Source of the DNA: Bartonella sp. HY038
Lineage (GTDB): Bacteria; Pseudomonadota; Alphaproteobacteria; Rhizobiales; Rhizobiaceae
Assembly (NCBI RefSeq): GCF_014117425.1
Contig: NZ_CP059725.1
Location: forward strand, 434,001-498,000
DNA: 64,000 nucleotides
Direction: 5' to 3'
The translations under genes and the position numbers were made by a program. This document shows, one piece after another, positions 25,555-34,330 of the stretch (positions are counted from its first letter, which is position 1; each line of letters begins with the position of its first letter). A model generated the notes under the pieces. That model was not told where the DNA came from, did not search any database, and worked only from the letters and a program-made list of their open reading frames with translations.

Positions 25555-28077
25555 CTATTCAGCAGCACTGCTTAAAGCTGCAATTTTAATTGGAAACCGG
25601 CAGATGACAGTTGTGCCTTTATCAGAACCTGTATCAATTTCAACTGTTCCATTATGAAGTTCGACAAAACTTTTTACAATGGAAAGGCCAAGACCTGCTC
25701 CTGGTTTTGTACCATGATGGACATGGGTAGAAAAACGCTTGAATACATTAACAACAATTTCTTCTGGAATGCCACCGCCTTCATCATGGACAACGAAAAT
25801 AATATCACTTTCATCATGAAAGGCAGCAAAGTCAATTGTAGAATTTTGCGGGGCATAATTGGCAGCATTTGATAAAATATTAAATAGAACCTGCCTGATA
25901 CGGGCACCATCTGCCTGAAAATGAACAAGACCTTCGGCAATTTGCAAATTAATCTTGATGTTGTTTTCAAGTAAACGCTCTTCAAGCCGGCTAGCCGCAC
26001 TTTGCATTACTTCCAAAATATTAACCTCGCCAATATCTAATTCCATGATACCAGCATCAACGGTCGCAAGATCGAGAATATCATTGACGATATTTAAAAG
26101 CTCCACCGATTCTGAAGCAATATGCGATAGATAATCATATTGCCGGCCATTTAATTCGCCAAAGGCAGGTGTACGTAATAGATCGGTAAAGCCAATAATA
26201 TTGGTAAGCGGCGTGCGTAACTCATAAGAAACATGGCTTACAAATTCATTGCGTAAGCGATCAGCAATTTCTAAAGCTTCGTTCTTTTCATGTAAGGCAC
26301 GAGCAATATTAATACTGTCGGTTACGTCAACAAAGGTAAGCATGGTTTGACCAAGCGGCAGGGGCACCAAAGCATAATCGGCAACTGCACCATTTTTTAA
26401 ATCAATCCGCCCTTTGCGTGAATCGCGCTTATCGGCAAAATCGGTAATTGCAGCACCAATATCGCTCCAATCTTCATCGACTGCTTGGGGGGCTGCAAAA
26501 GCTTCGATCTTAGATATATGGGTGCCTTCAACACATAATTCATTTGGTAGCTCCCACATTGCTGCAAAAGCCGGATTAGAAAGCCGCATCAAGCCGTCCG
26601 AGCCAAAAACAGCGACACCTTCATAAAGATTATCAAGGGTTTCCCCCTGAATGCGGATAAGTGAATTATAGCGTGCTTCTAGATTGAGCTTTTCGGTGAG
26701 GTCTTCATAAAGCCAAGTGACACCACCTTGCGGGTGCGGATTGGCAATGACCCGCAATGTGCGCCCATCTGGAAGATTCCATATAGTCATTTTAGGCTCA
26801 AGCGAGCGATAGGCCTCAAATAATTCCTCTTTCCATTGTCGCCAATGGGGTGTTTCATTTAAAATGCCGCGTTCACGTAAACGGTCAAGCACCAATGCAT
26901 GACTTGGCTGACTTTCCAAAAACGCCACATCAAGTGGCCAAAGGGCGCTAAAGGCTTGGTTAAAAAATTCTAGCTTTTGGTCTGGGTTAAAAATTGCAAC
27001 CGCAGTTGATAATTGATCAAAAGTTTCAGAATAGCCTTGCACAACGCGTTTTAATTCATTGCGCAGCGTTTCCCTTTCCGTTTTGTCAATGGCAATACCA
27101 GCTTCACCAAATTCACCTGCCATTGCCGTTACATCAAGCACCCGTCTTTCACCATTGATTGCTGTGGGCGTGCTGTCGATAAACACTTCGCCTTTACGGT
27201 GGCTGTTTTTAATCTTTTCACGAAATGCTGACCCAAAAATTTCGTGATCGGGGTCTGCAACACGAAAATAGGCGCGATTTCCCCAATGGATGCTGCCATT
27301 ATGGTCGCGTATCCAGATCGGATCCTTTAATTCATCCCCCAAAGCTTGCAAGGTGGCAAGCTTTGCTTCAAATTCATTACAGCGATTTTTTAAATGCAAA
27401 AATTCAGCACTTGTTTTTGTTGTATCTCGAAAACTTATCAGTAATCTTGCGCCATTTGCATAGCCACAGGCTTGCAGCGTAGTGCCATGAGTGGTGGTAA
27501 TGGGCATATCAAATGCTTCACCCTCACTCGCTAATAAAGCAACATTATTTTGATATTCATTCAAAGATGGCGCCGACATCCAACTTTGCCAGTTTAAAAA
27601 CTCATCAATAGTTGCGGGGATATCTCTTGCATTAGGCAAGGGGCCGGTGATTTTTGCATTGGCTCCTTCAAGAATAACAAGACATTGGCCACTTAAATTT
27701 AAATAGCTTTCATAAGGATTGAGCAAAGTGCTTAAAAAATGCTTGCTATCTTTAAGATTTAATTCAAGTGCCTTTTTTTCTTTGACAATTTGGCGCAGCT
27801 TTAAAGCTATGACACCTACTGTCAATAAGGCTCCGCCCATAAGAGCAAGCTGCAATACTGAAAATAAATCATCACTTTGCGGAGACGTTATTGCCGCAAA
27901 GGCGGGCAGAGTTGAAACACTAAGCATGGTGGTGCTTGCAAAATATTTAATCCATGGTTGGCGCACAATATTTTTTGTAAATAAGATATTCAGCCCCATT
28001 TTTATTGCTTTAAATGGCTTTTGAAGCATTAATATGCCATGCCGCTTAGGGCTTTTTGCTTGCTTAATCTTCTGCAT
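25555..28077 (-). CDS. divL: DivL-type PAS sensor pseudokinase (tyrosine in the H-box)
   Basis: Membrane-associated cell-cycle regulator of the DivL class. An N-terminal hydrophobic segment (about 60-110) is followed by several PAS-like domains, a DHp domain, and a HATPase domain with NAANYAPQNS, the DEGGGIPEE block and GAGLGLSIVKSFVE. The H-box reads VSYELRTPLTNIIG, with Tyr where histidine kinases have His, exactly as in Caulobacter DivL. The order ahcY-divL-tsaE is conserved in alphaproteobacteria. I start at ATG 28077; a TTG at 28116 is possible. It probably modulates the CckA-CtrA pathway. Confidence 0.92.
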   Translation of the reverse strand: MQKIKQAKSPKRHGILMLQKPFKAIKMGLNILFTKNIVRQPWIKYFASTTMLSVSTLPAFAAITSPQSDDLFSVLQLALMGGALLTVGVIALKLRQIVKEKKALELNLKDSKHFLSTLLNPYESYLNLSGQCLVILEGANAKITGPLPNARDIPATIDEFLNWQSWMSAPSLNEYQNNVALLASEGEAFDMPITTTHGTTLQACGYANGARLLISFRDTTKTSAEFLHLKNRCNEFEAKLATLQALGDELKDPIWIRDHNGSIHWGNRAYFRVADPDHEIFGSAFREKIKNSHRKGEVFIDSTPTAINGERRVLDVTAMAGEFGEAGIAIDKTERETLRNELKRVVQGYSETFDQLSTAVAIFNPDQKLEFFNQAFSALWPLDVAFLESQPSHALVLDRLRERGILNETPHWRQWKEELFEAYRSLEPKMTIWNLPDGRTLRVIANPHPQGGVTWLYEDLTEKLNLEARYNSLIRIQGETLDNLYEGVAVFGSDGLMRLSNPAFAAMWELPNELCVEGTHISKIEAFAAPQAVDEDWSDIGAAITDFADKRDSRKGRIDLKNGAVADYALVPLPLGQTMLTFVDVTDSINIARALHEKNEALEIADRLRNEFVSHVSYELRTPLTNIIGFTDLLRTPAFGELNGRQYDYLSHIASESVELLNIVNDILDLATVDAGIMELDIGEVNILEVMQSAASRLEERLLENNIKINLQIAEGLVHFQADGARIRQVLFNILSNAANYAPQNSTIDFAAFHDESDIIFVVHDEGGGIPEEIVVNVFKRFSTHVHHGTKPGAGLGLSIVKSFVELHNGTVEIDTGSDKGTTVICRFPIKIAALSSAAE

Positions 28078-28116
28078 GCACGGGTTCAAACTGGCCACTT
28101 CAATCAATTCCTGCAA

Positions 28117-28326
28117 GCTCCAAGGCTGCTAACGTTGGTAACGCTAGCGCAATTTTGTTTATGATGAGGCAATCAGATGCTCTTATTTTATAAATAATGC
28201 GATTGTTAAAATTATCCAGAAATCAAGTTACATAGTTTTAAAAAAGCCGTGCAAATTATTGGTCGAATCATCTTTGGTAATTTAGCACAGCCATATTGAT
28301 TAAAGGAATGCTTGCCTTAAAAAAAT
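28117..28326. other. Short intergenic region between divL and ahcY
   Basis: AT-rich spacer that includes the divL upstream region. No gene is supported. Confidence 0.4.
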
Positions 28327-28355
28327 AAAGCCGAACAATAAAATTGCTCGGCTTT
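28327..28355 (-). terminator. Rho-independent terminator of ahcY
   Basis: Minus-strand hairpin AAAGCCGAGCAAT / ATTGTTCGGCTTT (one G-U pair) with a 3-base loop followed by ATTTTTTTA. It separates ahcY from divL transcription. Confidence 0.88.
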
Positions 28356-28382
28356 ACAATGGCTTATAATATTAATAAAATG

Positions 28383-29783
28383 TTAATAACGATAATGCTC
28401 AGGCTTATAAGGACCCTTTGGCGAAACGCCAATATAATCTGCCTGTTCCTGCGACAAGGTGCTTAGTTTCACACCAAGGCGATCAAGGTGCAAACGGGCA
28501 ACTTTTTCATCAAGATGCTTAGGCAAGACATAAACCTTATTGTCATATTCATGTCCCTTGGTGAAAAGCTCAATTTGTGCCAATGTCTGGTTGGTAAATG
28601 AAGCCGACATCACAAAAGAAGGATGACCGGTTGCATTACCAAGATTAAGCAAGCGCCCTTCTGATAGGAGAAGAATACGCTTACCATCGGGGAAAGTAAT
28701 CATGTCAACTTGTGGCTTAATATTGGTCCATTTAAGGTTGCGCAAAGCGGCAACTTGAATTTCATTATCAAAATGGCCAATATTACCAACAATGCACATA
28801 TCTTTTAAAGCGCGCATATGCTCGATGCGGACAACATCCTTATTGCCAGTAGTTGTAACAATAATATCAGCAGTTGGTGCGGCATCTTCAAGCGTTACAA
28901 CTTCATAGCCATCCATGGCTGCTTGCAATGCGCAAATTGGATCTACTTCGGTGACTTTAACCCGCGCGCCCGCACCAGAAAGGGAAGCAGCAGAACCTTT
29001 ACCAACATCGCCATAACCGCAAACAACGGCAGTTTTACCAGCCATCATCACATCGGTACCACGGCGAATACCGTCAACTAACGATTCCTTACAGCCATAT
29101 TTATTGTCAAATTTTGACTTGGTTACGCTGTCATTGACGTTAATGGCAGGGAAAGGCAAAAGACCCTTCTTTTCTAAATGATAAAGACGGTTAACACCTG
29201 TTGTGGTTTCTTCGGTTACACCCTTAATTGCAGCGCGTTGACGGCTAAAGAAATTTGGGCTTGCAGCAAGACGTTTCTTGATTTGCGCAAACATAACTTC
29301 TTCTTCTTCAGATTCTGGCTTTGAAAGAACATCTTCACCAGCTTCAGCGCGTGCGCCAAGCAAAATATAGGCTGTGGCATCGCCGCCATCATCCAAAATC
29401 ATATTGGATGGTTCACCATCTGACCATTGGAAAATAGCATCGGTATAGGTCCAATATTCTTCCAAAGATTCACCCTTAACCGCAAATACAGGGGTGCCAC
29501 CAGCCGCAATAGCTGCTGCCGCATGATCTTGAGTTGAAAAAATATTGCATGATGCCCAGCGCAATTCAGCACCAAGAGCCTTTAATGTTTCAATAAGAAC
29601 GGCTGTTTGAATGGTCATATGCAGCGAGCCAGAAATGCGTGCGCCGCGTAATGGTTGGCTAGCGCCAAACTCTTCACGACACGCCATAAGGCCTGGCATT
29701 TCAGTTTCAGCAATATCGAGTTCTTTGCGACCGAAATCGGCAAGACCGATATCGCGGATCACATAATCTTGGTTGGCAGCCAT
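28383..29783 (-). CDS. ahcY: Adenosylhomocysteinase
   Basis: Cytosolic NAD-dependent enzyme that hydrolyses S-adenosylhomocysteine to adenosine and homocysteine, keeping methylation reactions running. Typical blocks are [18 protein letters not shown] near the start, [20 protein letters not shown], the NAD-binding [15 protein letters not shown], and the C-terminal YKPEHYRY. At 466 residues it has bacterial length. The start has AGGAG seven bases upstream. Its own terminator follows. Confidence 0.97.
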   Translation of the reverse strand: MAANQDYVIRDIGLADFGRKELDIAETEMPGLMACREEFGASQPLRGARISGSLHMTIQTAVLIETLKALGAELRWASCNIFSTQDHAAAAIAAGGTPVFAVKGESLEEYWTYTDAIFQWSDGEPSNMILDDGGDATAYILLGARAEAGEDVLSKPESEEEEVMFAQIKKRLAASPNFFSRQRAAIKGVTEETTTGVNRLYHLEKKGLLPFPAINVNDSVTKSKFDNKYGCKESLVDGIRRGTDVMMAGKTAVVCGYGDVGKGSAASLSGAGARVKVTEVDPICALQAAMDGYEVVTLEDAAPTADIIVTTTGNKDVVRIEHMRALKDMCIVGNIGHFDNEIQVAALRNLKWTNIKPQVDMITFPDGKRILLLSEGRLLNLGNATGHPSFVMSASFTNQTLAQIELFTKGHEYDNKVYVLPKHLDEKVARLHLDRLGVKLSTLSQEQADYIGVSPKGPYKPEHYRY

Positions 29784-29971
29784 GTTTTGCTCCTAAGAAA
29801 ATTTAAGCCTTTAGACATTTTAATCAAAAAAATGCCTATCATAATAAATATATGTTTTGATTTTATTTTGCCGCATGAAATGCTGCATAAAATGCATTGA
29901 ATGACGCGACATTAGCAAATAAAATATTAATATGCAATAATGATATAAAGATAACTTTATATGAGGTGATG

Positions 29972-31195
29972 TTATTGAGATTGGCTTTCATTTTGGCTTT
30001 CAACCTCATGCATTGATGTTTTGGCGATAAGCTGTTTACGAAATAGAACAGCAATAGCAAAAGAAAAGACCGCAAAAGCCAACGCAAATCGGAAAGTGTT
30101 AACCGCGTCAAAACGGTCAATTGCAAAACCGGCAACGGCTATACCAATTGCTGCACCAACGCTCATGCCAGTAATCGCCCAAGTCATGCTTTCGGTAAAT
30201 TTTTGCTTGTCGGCAAGTCCTTCAAGTAATCCCATACAAATAATAATGGTTGGTGAGCATGCAGCTCCTGCAAGTAAGCAAATAGCAGTTAATACCCATA
30301 AATTATTAACAAAGAAAAACGGAATAGCTGTCACCATAATGACGCCAGACATAAATAAAAGCTGGCGATGCAAGGGGATAGTGATATTAAGCGAGCCGTA
30401 AAGAATGCCGGTGGTAAATGAGCCAAGCGCATAGGCGGTAACTGGAATATAGGCAAGGGTGGCAATATTAGCCGCCTTTGTATAGGCAATGCTGGTTACT
30501 TCCACCACACCAAAAATACCACCAATAGCAGATAGGGTTAGCGCTATAATTAATACTGGCAAATCAAAAATGGCGGCGCGGCCGCGCTTAGTGCTGCGCT
30601 GAATGATTTTAGGTTCACTAGAGGTTTGTAAGAAAAACGCTAATGAGCCAATAATTAATAGGCCAATAGCTGCAATAATCCCCGCTTCAGGAAATAAAAA
30701 GGCTGCTAAATTCATAACTAAGACTGGCCCAATCATAAAAATCATTTCATCCACCAATGACTCAAAGGCAAAAGCCGAGCGCAATAGCGGTTGTCCACCA
30801 AATATGCGTGACCAACGCGCGCGCGCAAAAGCACCAAAGCTTGGCATGGCACCTGCAAAAATTGCGGCGATGAATAAAATGAAGTCTGGCCAATGGAAAT
30901 GGGCAGCAAAGGCAATGGTGCTAAGAGCCAGCGCACAGATAAGACTTGCCGGCAAGCCAACTTTTAACTGGCCATATTTATCAGCAAGACGGGATATTTG
31001 TGGACCAATCAAAGCGCTAGCGCCAATATATGTGGTTGCGATAAGGCTTGGTAATTTAAAATTATCATGCGAGGCGGCAATCATTGCAACGATTGATATC
31101 GTAATCATGGCGATTGGAAAACGTGCAACGATTGCAGCCAATGAAAAGCTAAAGGTGCCTTTAGGCTTAAATATTTCACGATATGGGTTTGCCAT
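29972..31195 (-). CDS. MFS transporter, probable drug/metabolite efflux
   Basis: A 407-residue inner-membrane protein with about 12 helices of the major facilitator superfamily. The loop 2-3 motif is ISRLADKYGQLKVGLP (G-x-L-a-D-r-x-G-r-k-x type). ATG 31195 with AAAGGA upstream is preferred to a longer frame. It is divergent from a TetR gene, and the shared upstream region holds two palindromic operators, so it is almost certainly repressed by that TetR protein. The substrate is unknown. Confidence 0.88.
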   Translation of the reverse strand: MANPYREIFKPKGTFSFSLAAIVARFPIAMITISIVAMIAASHDNFKLPSLIATTYIGASALIGPQISRLADKYGQLKVGLPASLICALALSTIAFAAHFHWPDFILFIAAIFAGAMPSFGAFARARWSRIFGGQPLLRSAFAFESLVDEMIFMIGPVLVMNLAAFLFPEAGIIAAIGLLIIGSLAFFLQTSSEPKIIQRSTKRGRAAIFDLPVLIIALTLSAIGGIFGVVEVTSIAYTKAANIATLAYIPVTAYALGSFTTGILYGSLNITIPLHRQLLFMSGVIMVTAIPFFFVNNLWVLTAICLLAGAACSPTIIICMGLLEGLADKQKFTESMTWAITGMSVGAAIGIAVAGFAIDRFDAVNTFRFALAFAVFSFAIAVLFRKQLIAKTSMHEVESQNESQSQ

Positions 31196-31210
31196 GGGTT
31201 TTATCCTTTT

Positions 31211-31227
31211 ACATACGCAGCGTATGT
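31211..31227. promoter_or_regulatory. TetR operator site 1
   Basis: A palindrome ACATACGCAGCGTATGT lies between the MFS start and operator 2. Its arms ACATAC/GTATGT equal those of the second site, with centre-to-centre distance of 23 bases. It overlaps the expected transcription start of the MFS gene. Confidence 0.8.
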
Positions 31228-31230
31228 GTA

Positions 31231-31253
31231 TTGACATACGTCATGTATGTCAA
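31231..31253. promoter_or_regulatory. TetR operator site 2 with a two-way -35 palindrome
   Basis: A perfect 9-bp inverted repeat TTGACATAC-GTCAT-GTATGTCAA. Each arm supplies a consensus -35 TTGACA. On the plus strand it pairs with TATAAA at 31254-31259 at exactly 17 bases spacing; on the minus strand it pairs with TACACA (31230-31225), also at 17 bases. A bound repressor would cover both promoters. Confidence 0.85.
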
Positions 31254-31355
31254 TATAAATTCATTAAGATTTGGTATTAAGTAAGTCGTTCTTGCATATG
31301 TTCAATTATTACAAAAAGACGTATTTAATATGACAAGGCTCGGGAGATATATGAG

Positions 31356-31943
31356 TTGGCGCGTAAACGAGATGAAATGATTAACGAAACGCGGGAAAAG
31401 CTTATAAAATCTGCTCGTCATGCCTTTTCACAAAGTGGCTTTGCTGCAGCTTCAATGGATGAGTTGACCAAAGAAGCAGGTCTTACTCGCGGTGCACTTT
31501 ATCATCATTTTGGTGGTAAAATGGGTTTGCTAAAAGCGGTTATTGCGCAAATTGAGCAAGAAATAGATAGCGATATTCGCTCAAAAACCCTAAATATCAG
31601 CGATAAATGGCAATTATTTGCAACTGAGTGCCAAATTTATTTAACCAATATGCTTAATCATGATGTGCAGCAAATTTTAATGCGTGATGGTCCTGCCGTG
31701 CTAGGGGATATTTCAACATGGGAAAGTCAAGGCTATTATATAAAAATCATGGCAATTGCCTTGCAAGAATTAATCCATGAAGGCACAATAGCATCTTGTG
31801 ACTGTGAGGCATTGGCACGGCTTATTAATGGTGCTTTAATGCATGCAGCAGCTTGGATTGCCAATGCTGCAAACCCCAATGAAGCGCTTGAAAAATCGCT
31901 TTGTGCTTTTAACTTGCTGCTTGAAGGGTTGAAAACATCATGA
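31356..31943 (+). CDS. TetR-family repressor
   Basis: A 195-residue regulator with an N-terminal HTH (FAAASMDELTKEAGLTRGAL, YHHFGGKMGLL) and a helical ligand-binding domain containing DGPAVLGDISTWESQGYY. It starts at TTG 31356 with GGGAG ten bases before; an ATG at 31351 is out of frame and soon stops. It is divergent from the MFS gene and overlaps the next gene by 4 bases, so the lyase-like gene is translated in the same operon. Autoregulation is likely from the operator position. Confidence 0.9.
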   Translation: MARKRDEMINETREKLIKSARHAFSQSGFAAASMDELTKEAGLTRGALYHHFGGKMGLLKAVIAQIEQEIDSDIRSKTLNISDKWQLFATECQIYLTNMLNHDVQQILMRDGPAVLGDISTWESQGYYIKIMAIALQELIHEGTIASCDCEALARLINGALMHAAAWIANAANPNEALEKSLCAFNLLLEGLKTS

Positions 31944-32848
31944 CAAAGAATAAACCCAGATTAAAATCTAAGCGTAGATCCTGCTTATTTGTTCCCGCTA
32001 TCAATAAGCGGGCAATGGAAAAGACTTTGCAATTGGATGTTGATGTCGTCATTTTTGACCTTGAGGACTCGGTGGGAATTGCAGACAAGGCGGCAGCAAT
32101 TGGCAATCTGCAACAATTTTTTAAAGATCATCAACAATTACCCTATTTTACCACCATTCGTATTAATCCAGTGATTGGTAAAGATATTAATGAACTGCAA
32201 CAGGTTGCAGCTCTTAATATTGATGCGCTGGTTTTGCCCAAAGTTGAAAATATCGATGAATTAGATTTCGTCTATGCTATTTGTAAAACATCAGCCCAAA
32301 GGCCTATACCGGTTTGGGCAATGATTGAAACGCCAAAGGGGATTTTGGCCGCCGCATCTATTGCTAGTCATCCAAGTGTGACATGTCTCATTGTTGGGCC
32401 AAATGATATTGCATTGGCTAGCGGTGTTGCGAGTGTGGTTGATGAAGGCGTGGTTGATGAAGGCGCGGTTAATCATGGCGCAAAACGCCAATATCTTGTT
32501 CCTTGGCTTATGCAAATTGTGCTTGCTGCCAAAGCCTATAATCGCCGTGTTTTAGATGGCGTTTTTAATGATTACAAGGATTTGGTGGGTTTTGAAGATG
32601 AATGCCGCCAAGCTAAGGCCATGGGCTTTGATGGTAAGACGCTTATTCACCCTAGCCAAATTGAAACCGCAAATGTGATTTTTCAGCCAACATTAAGCCA
32701 AGTGGAATGGGCGCAAGAAATAATTACCGCTTTTGCTTTGCCTGAAAATATCGGTAAAGGCGTTATTTCTTTAAATGGTAAAATGGTTGAAGATTTACAC
32801 TTAAAGCAAGCGCAACGCATTTTAGCCAATAGTAGCGATACCAGATAG
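31940..32848 (+). CDS. HpcH/HpaI aldolase / citrate-lyase-beta-like CoA ester lyase
   Basis: A 302-residue TIM-barrel C-C lyase of the CitE family. The N-terminal block is RSCLFVPAINKRAMEKTLQL, VVIFDLEDSV binds the metal, MIETPKGILAAASI carries the metal-binding Glu, and the C-terminal block is GFDGKTLIHPSQI. Typical substrates are malyl-, citramalyl- or citryl-CoA; none can be chosen here. A short duplicated insert encodes VVDEG-VVDEG after GPNDIALASGVAS. It is translationally coupled to the TetR gene. Confidence 0.87.
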   Translation: MTKNKPRLKSKRRSCLFVPAINKRAMEKTLQLDVDVVIFDLEDSVGIADKAAAIGNLQQFFKDHQQLPYFTTIRINPVIGKDINELQQVAALNIDALVLPKVENIDELDFVYAICKTSAQRPIPVWAMIETPKGILAAASIASHPSVTCLIVGPNDIALASGVASVVDEGVVDEGAVNHGAKRQYLVPWLMQIVLAAKAYNRRVLDGVFNDYKDLVGFEDECRQAKAMGFDGKTLIHPSQIETANVIFQPTLSQVEWAQEIITAFALPENIGKGVISLNGKMVEDLHLKQAQRILANSSDTR

Positions 32849-32866
32849 CATTATAAGGATAGATAT

Positions 32867-33409
32867 ATGAGTGAAAAGCAAAAAATGCTGGCTGGTGAAC
32901 TTTATAATGCTAGTGATGGGGAACTTATTTTAGAGCGAAAGCAAGCTTTTTCATGGATGAAAACCTTAAATGACGCTTTTGCGATGGATGATAATGAGCG
33001 ACTTAGCTTGTTGCGGCAAGGCCTTGGCAGTGTGGGCGATAATGTCACCATTCGCTCGCCCTTTTATTGCGATTATGGTTATAATATATCCATTGGCAAA
33101 GATGTTTTCATTAATTTCAACTGTGTCATTCTTGATGGTTGCAGTGTTGAGATTGGTGATGGCTGTGAAATTGCCCCAAATGTGCAGATTGTAACGGCAA
33201 CGCACCCCACTGACGCTAAGTTGCGCGAACAAAAGCTTGAATATGGCAAGCCGATAAAAATTGGTAAAAATGCTTGGATTGGTGCGGGAAGTATTATATT
33301 GCCCGGCGTTACCATTGGCGATGGCGCAACCATTGGCGCGGCAAGCCTTGTTACGCGCGATATTCCGGCAAATTGCATCGCTTTTGGTTCGCCGGCGCGG
33401 GTGCGTTAA
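32867..33409 (+). CDS. Sugar O-acetyltransferase (maltose acetyltransferase/LacA/NodL family)
   Basis: A 180-residue left-handed beta-helix acetyltransferase. An N-terminal Mac domain (KMLAGELYNASDGEL) precedes hexapeptide repeats. PFYCDYGYNISIGKDVFIN and the catalytic His region VQIVTATHPTDAK are present, and the C-terminus has IGDGATIGAASLVTRDIP. It transfers acetyl from acetyl-CoA to a sugar. It follows the lyase gene by 18 bases on the same strand, so it is probably the third gene of the TetR operon. Confidence 0.92.
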   Translation: MSEKQKMLAGELYNASDGELILERKQAFSWMKTLNDAFAMDDNERLSLLRQGLGSVGDNVTIRSPFYCDYGYNISIGKDVFINFNCVILDGCSVEIGDGCEIAPNVQIVTATHPTDAKLREQKLEYGKPIKIGKNAWIGAGSIILPGVTIGDGATIGAASLVTRDIPANCIAFGSPARVR

Positions 33410-33427
33410 AGTCTTAAAGCAAGTATG

Positions 33428-33471
33428 AATGGGCATTTTGCGTTTCATATTTAAATAGCAAATTGCCCATT
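33428..33471. terminator. Terminator-like hairpin between convergent genes
   Basis: AATGGGCA (33428-33435) pairs with TGCCCATT (33464-33471), with partial extension inward (TTTGC/GCAAA). It lies between the acetyltransferase and the convergent TerB-like gene. Confidence 0.6.
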
Positions 33472-33500
33472 ACAAAAGGTCCATTAATTGAAAATTTCGG

Positions 33501-33911
33501 CTATAATTTTCGGAAACGTAAACGTGCGCTACGCTCTAATGCGGCAACGGTTAACTCATCAAGCTCCCAACGATCTTGCATCATTTGCAAAAATTCAAGC
33601 TCTTCTTGATTAACATTTAAATCAGCCGAGGCAATCTCAACCGCAAGCGCATAGGCAGTATCATAAAGCTTTTCTGGTAATGCTTCATGCGCGAGGTCAA
33701 GAATGTGTTCAAGACCGCTTTCTTCTTCCAAGTGCCCTAAGCATTCAGCCGCTAAAGCATCTAGACGGTCGCTATCAAAGCCGGCAAAAACGGGGTAATG
33801 GTTTACAATGGTAACAATGCTTGCCAATTCCCGCTCAGACATTGCAGCATCGGCCGCCGCAGTGGTTACCATGACAAATATCAAACCTTCATGGGGAGTT
33901 AGCTCAGCCAT
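33501..33911 (-). CDS. TerB-like tellurite-resistance family protein
   Basis: A 136-residue all-helical protein of the TerB/DjlA-N-like superfamily. Acidic metal-binding-type turns occur in VTTAAADAAMSERELASI and again in AVEIASADLNVNQEELEFLQ, two quasi-repeats usual for the fold. It is monocistronic and convergent with the acetyltransferase. In Rhizobiales these small TerB proteins are common and do not by themselves imply tellurite resistance. Confidence 0.85.
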   Translation of the reverse strand: MAELTPHEGLIFVMVTTAAADAAMSERELASIVTIVNHYPVFAGFDSDRLDALAAECLGHLEEESGLEHILDLAHEALPEKLYDTAYALAVEIASADLNVNQEELEFLQMMQDRWELDELTVAALERSARLRFRKL

Positions 33912-34330
33912 TACAATCTTCCTCGTGATTTATGAATTTGGTGTTAGCTTAAAGATAAAATGCTTTCATTAAAAGTGGTTTTAAGCTTCTTACACGAGAT
34001 TATTATCGCATTTTGTTTTTTGTCAAAATCCGCGCAAATTTATAGTGTGAATAAAGTTATAAATAAAAAGCAGCATTGCTTGGGTTAAATCTATAGGCAT
34101 AAAGGGGATAATTATGCTTGAAATCTTGTAAAAATCGATAGTTTTTATAGATAAGACGGTTGTAGGCTTGCAAGATTTATGAAAAAGAGTAAATGAAAAC
34201 AAATTGATGTTGTTAAATAATCTAAAACTTGTTTAATGATCATCAATTGATAAACCTATTGCTGGTCAATGAGCTTTTGCTTGCAGCCGCATTTATATAA
34301 GCCGATTAACACTATTTAGGGAACCTTTCT
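33912..34330. other. Divergent intergenic region upstream of lysS
   Basis: About 420 AT-rich bases without a supported gene. Promoters for the TerB-like gene and for lysS should lie here; I could not fix a clear -35/-10 pair. No T-box-like structure was recognised. Confidence 0.4.

Noticed and set aside
29784..29971. Possible S-adenosylhomocysteine riboswitch before ahcY
   Set aside because: The leader is short and AT-rich, and I could not find the GC-rich pseudoknot pattern of the SAH riboswitch.
30603..31280. A 225-codon plus-strand frame opposite the MFS gene
   Set aside because: It is the antisense shadow of a membrane protein; the minus-strand gene has the MFS pattern and a ribosome-binding site.
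33501..33911. Tellurite-resistance function for the TerB-like gene
   Set aside because: No terZACDE genes are nearby, and single TerB-like proteins are common without that phenotype.
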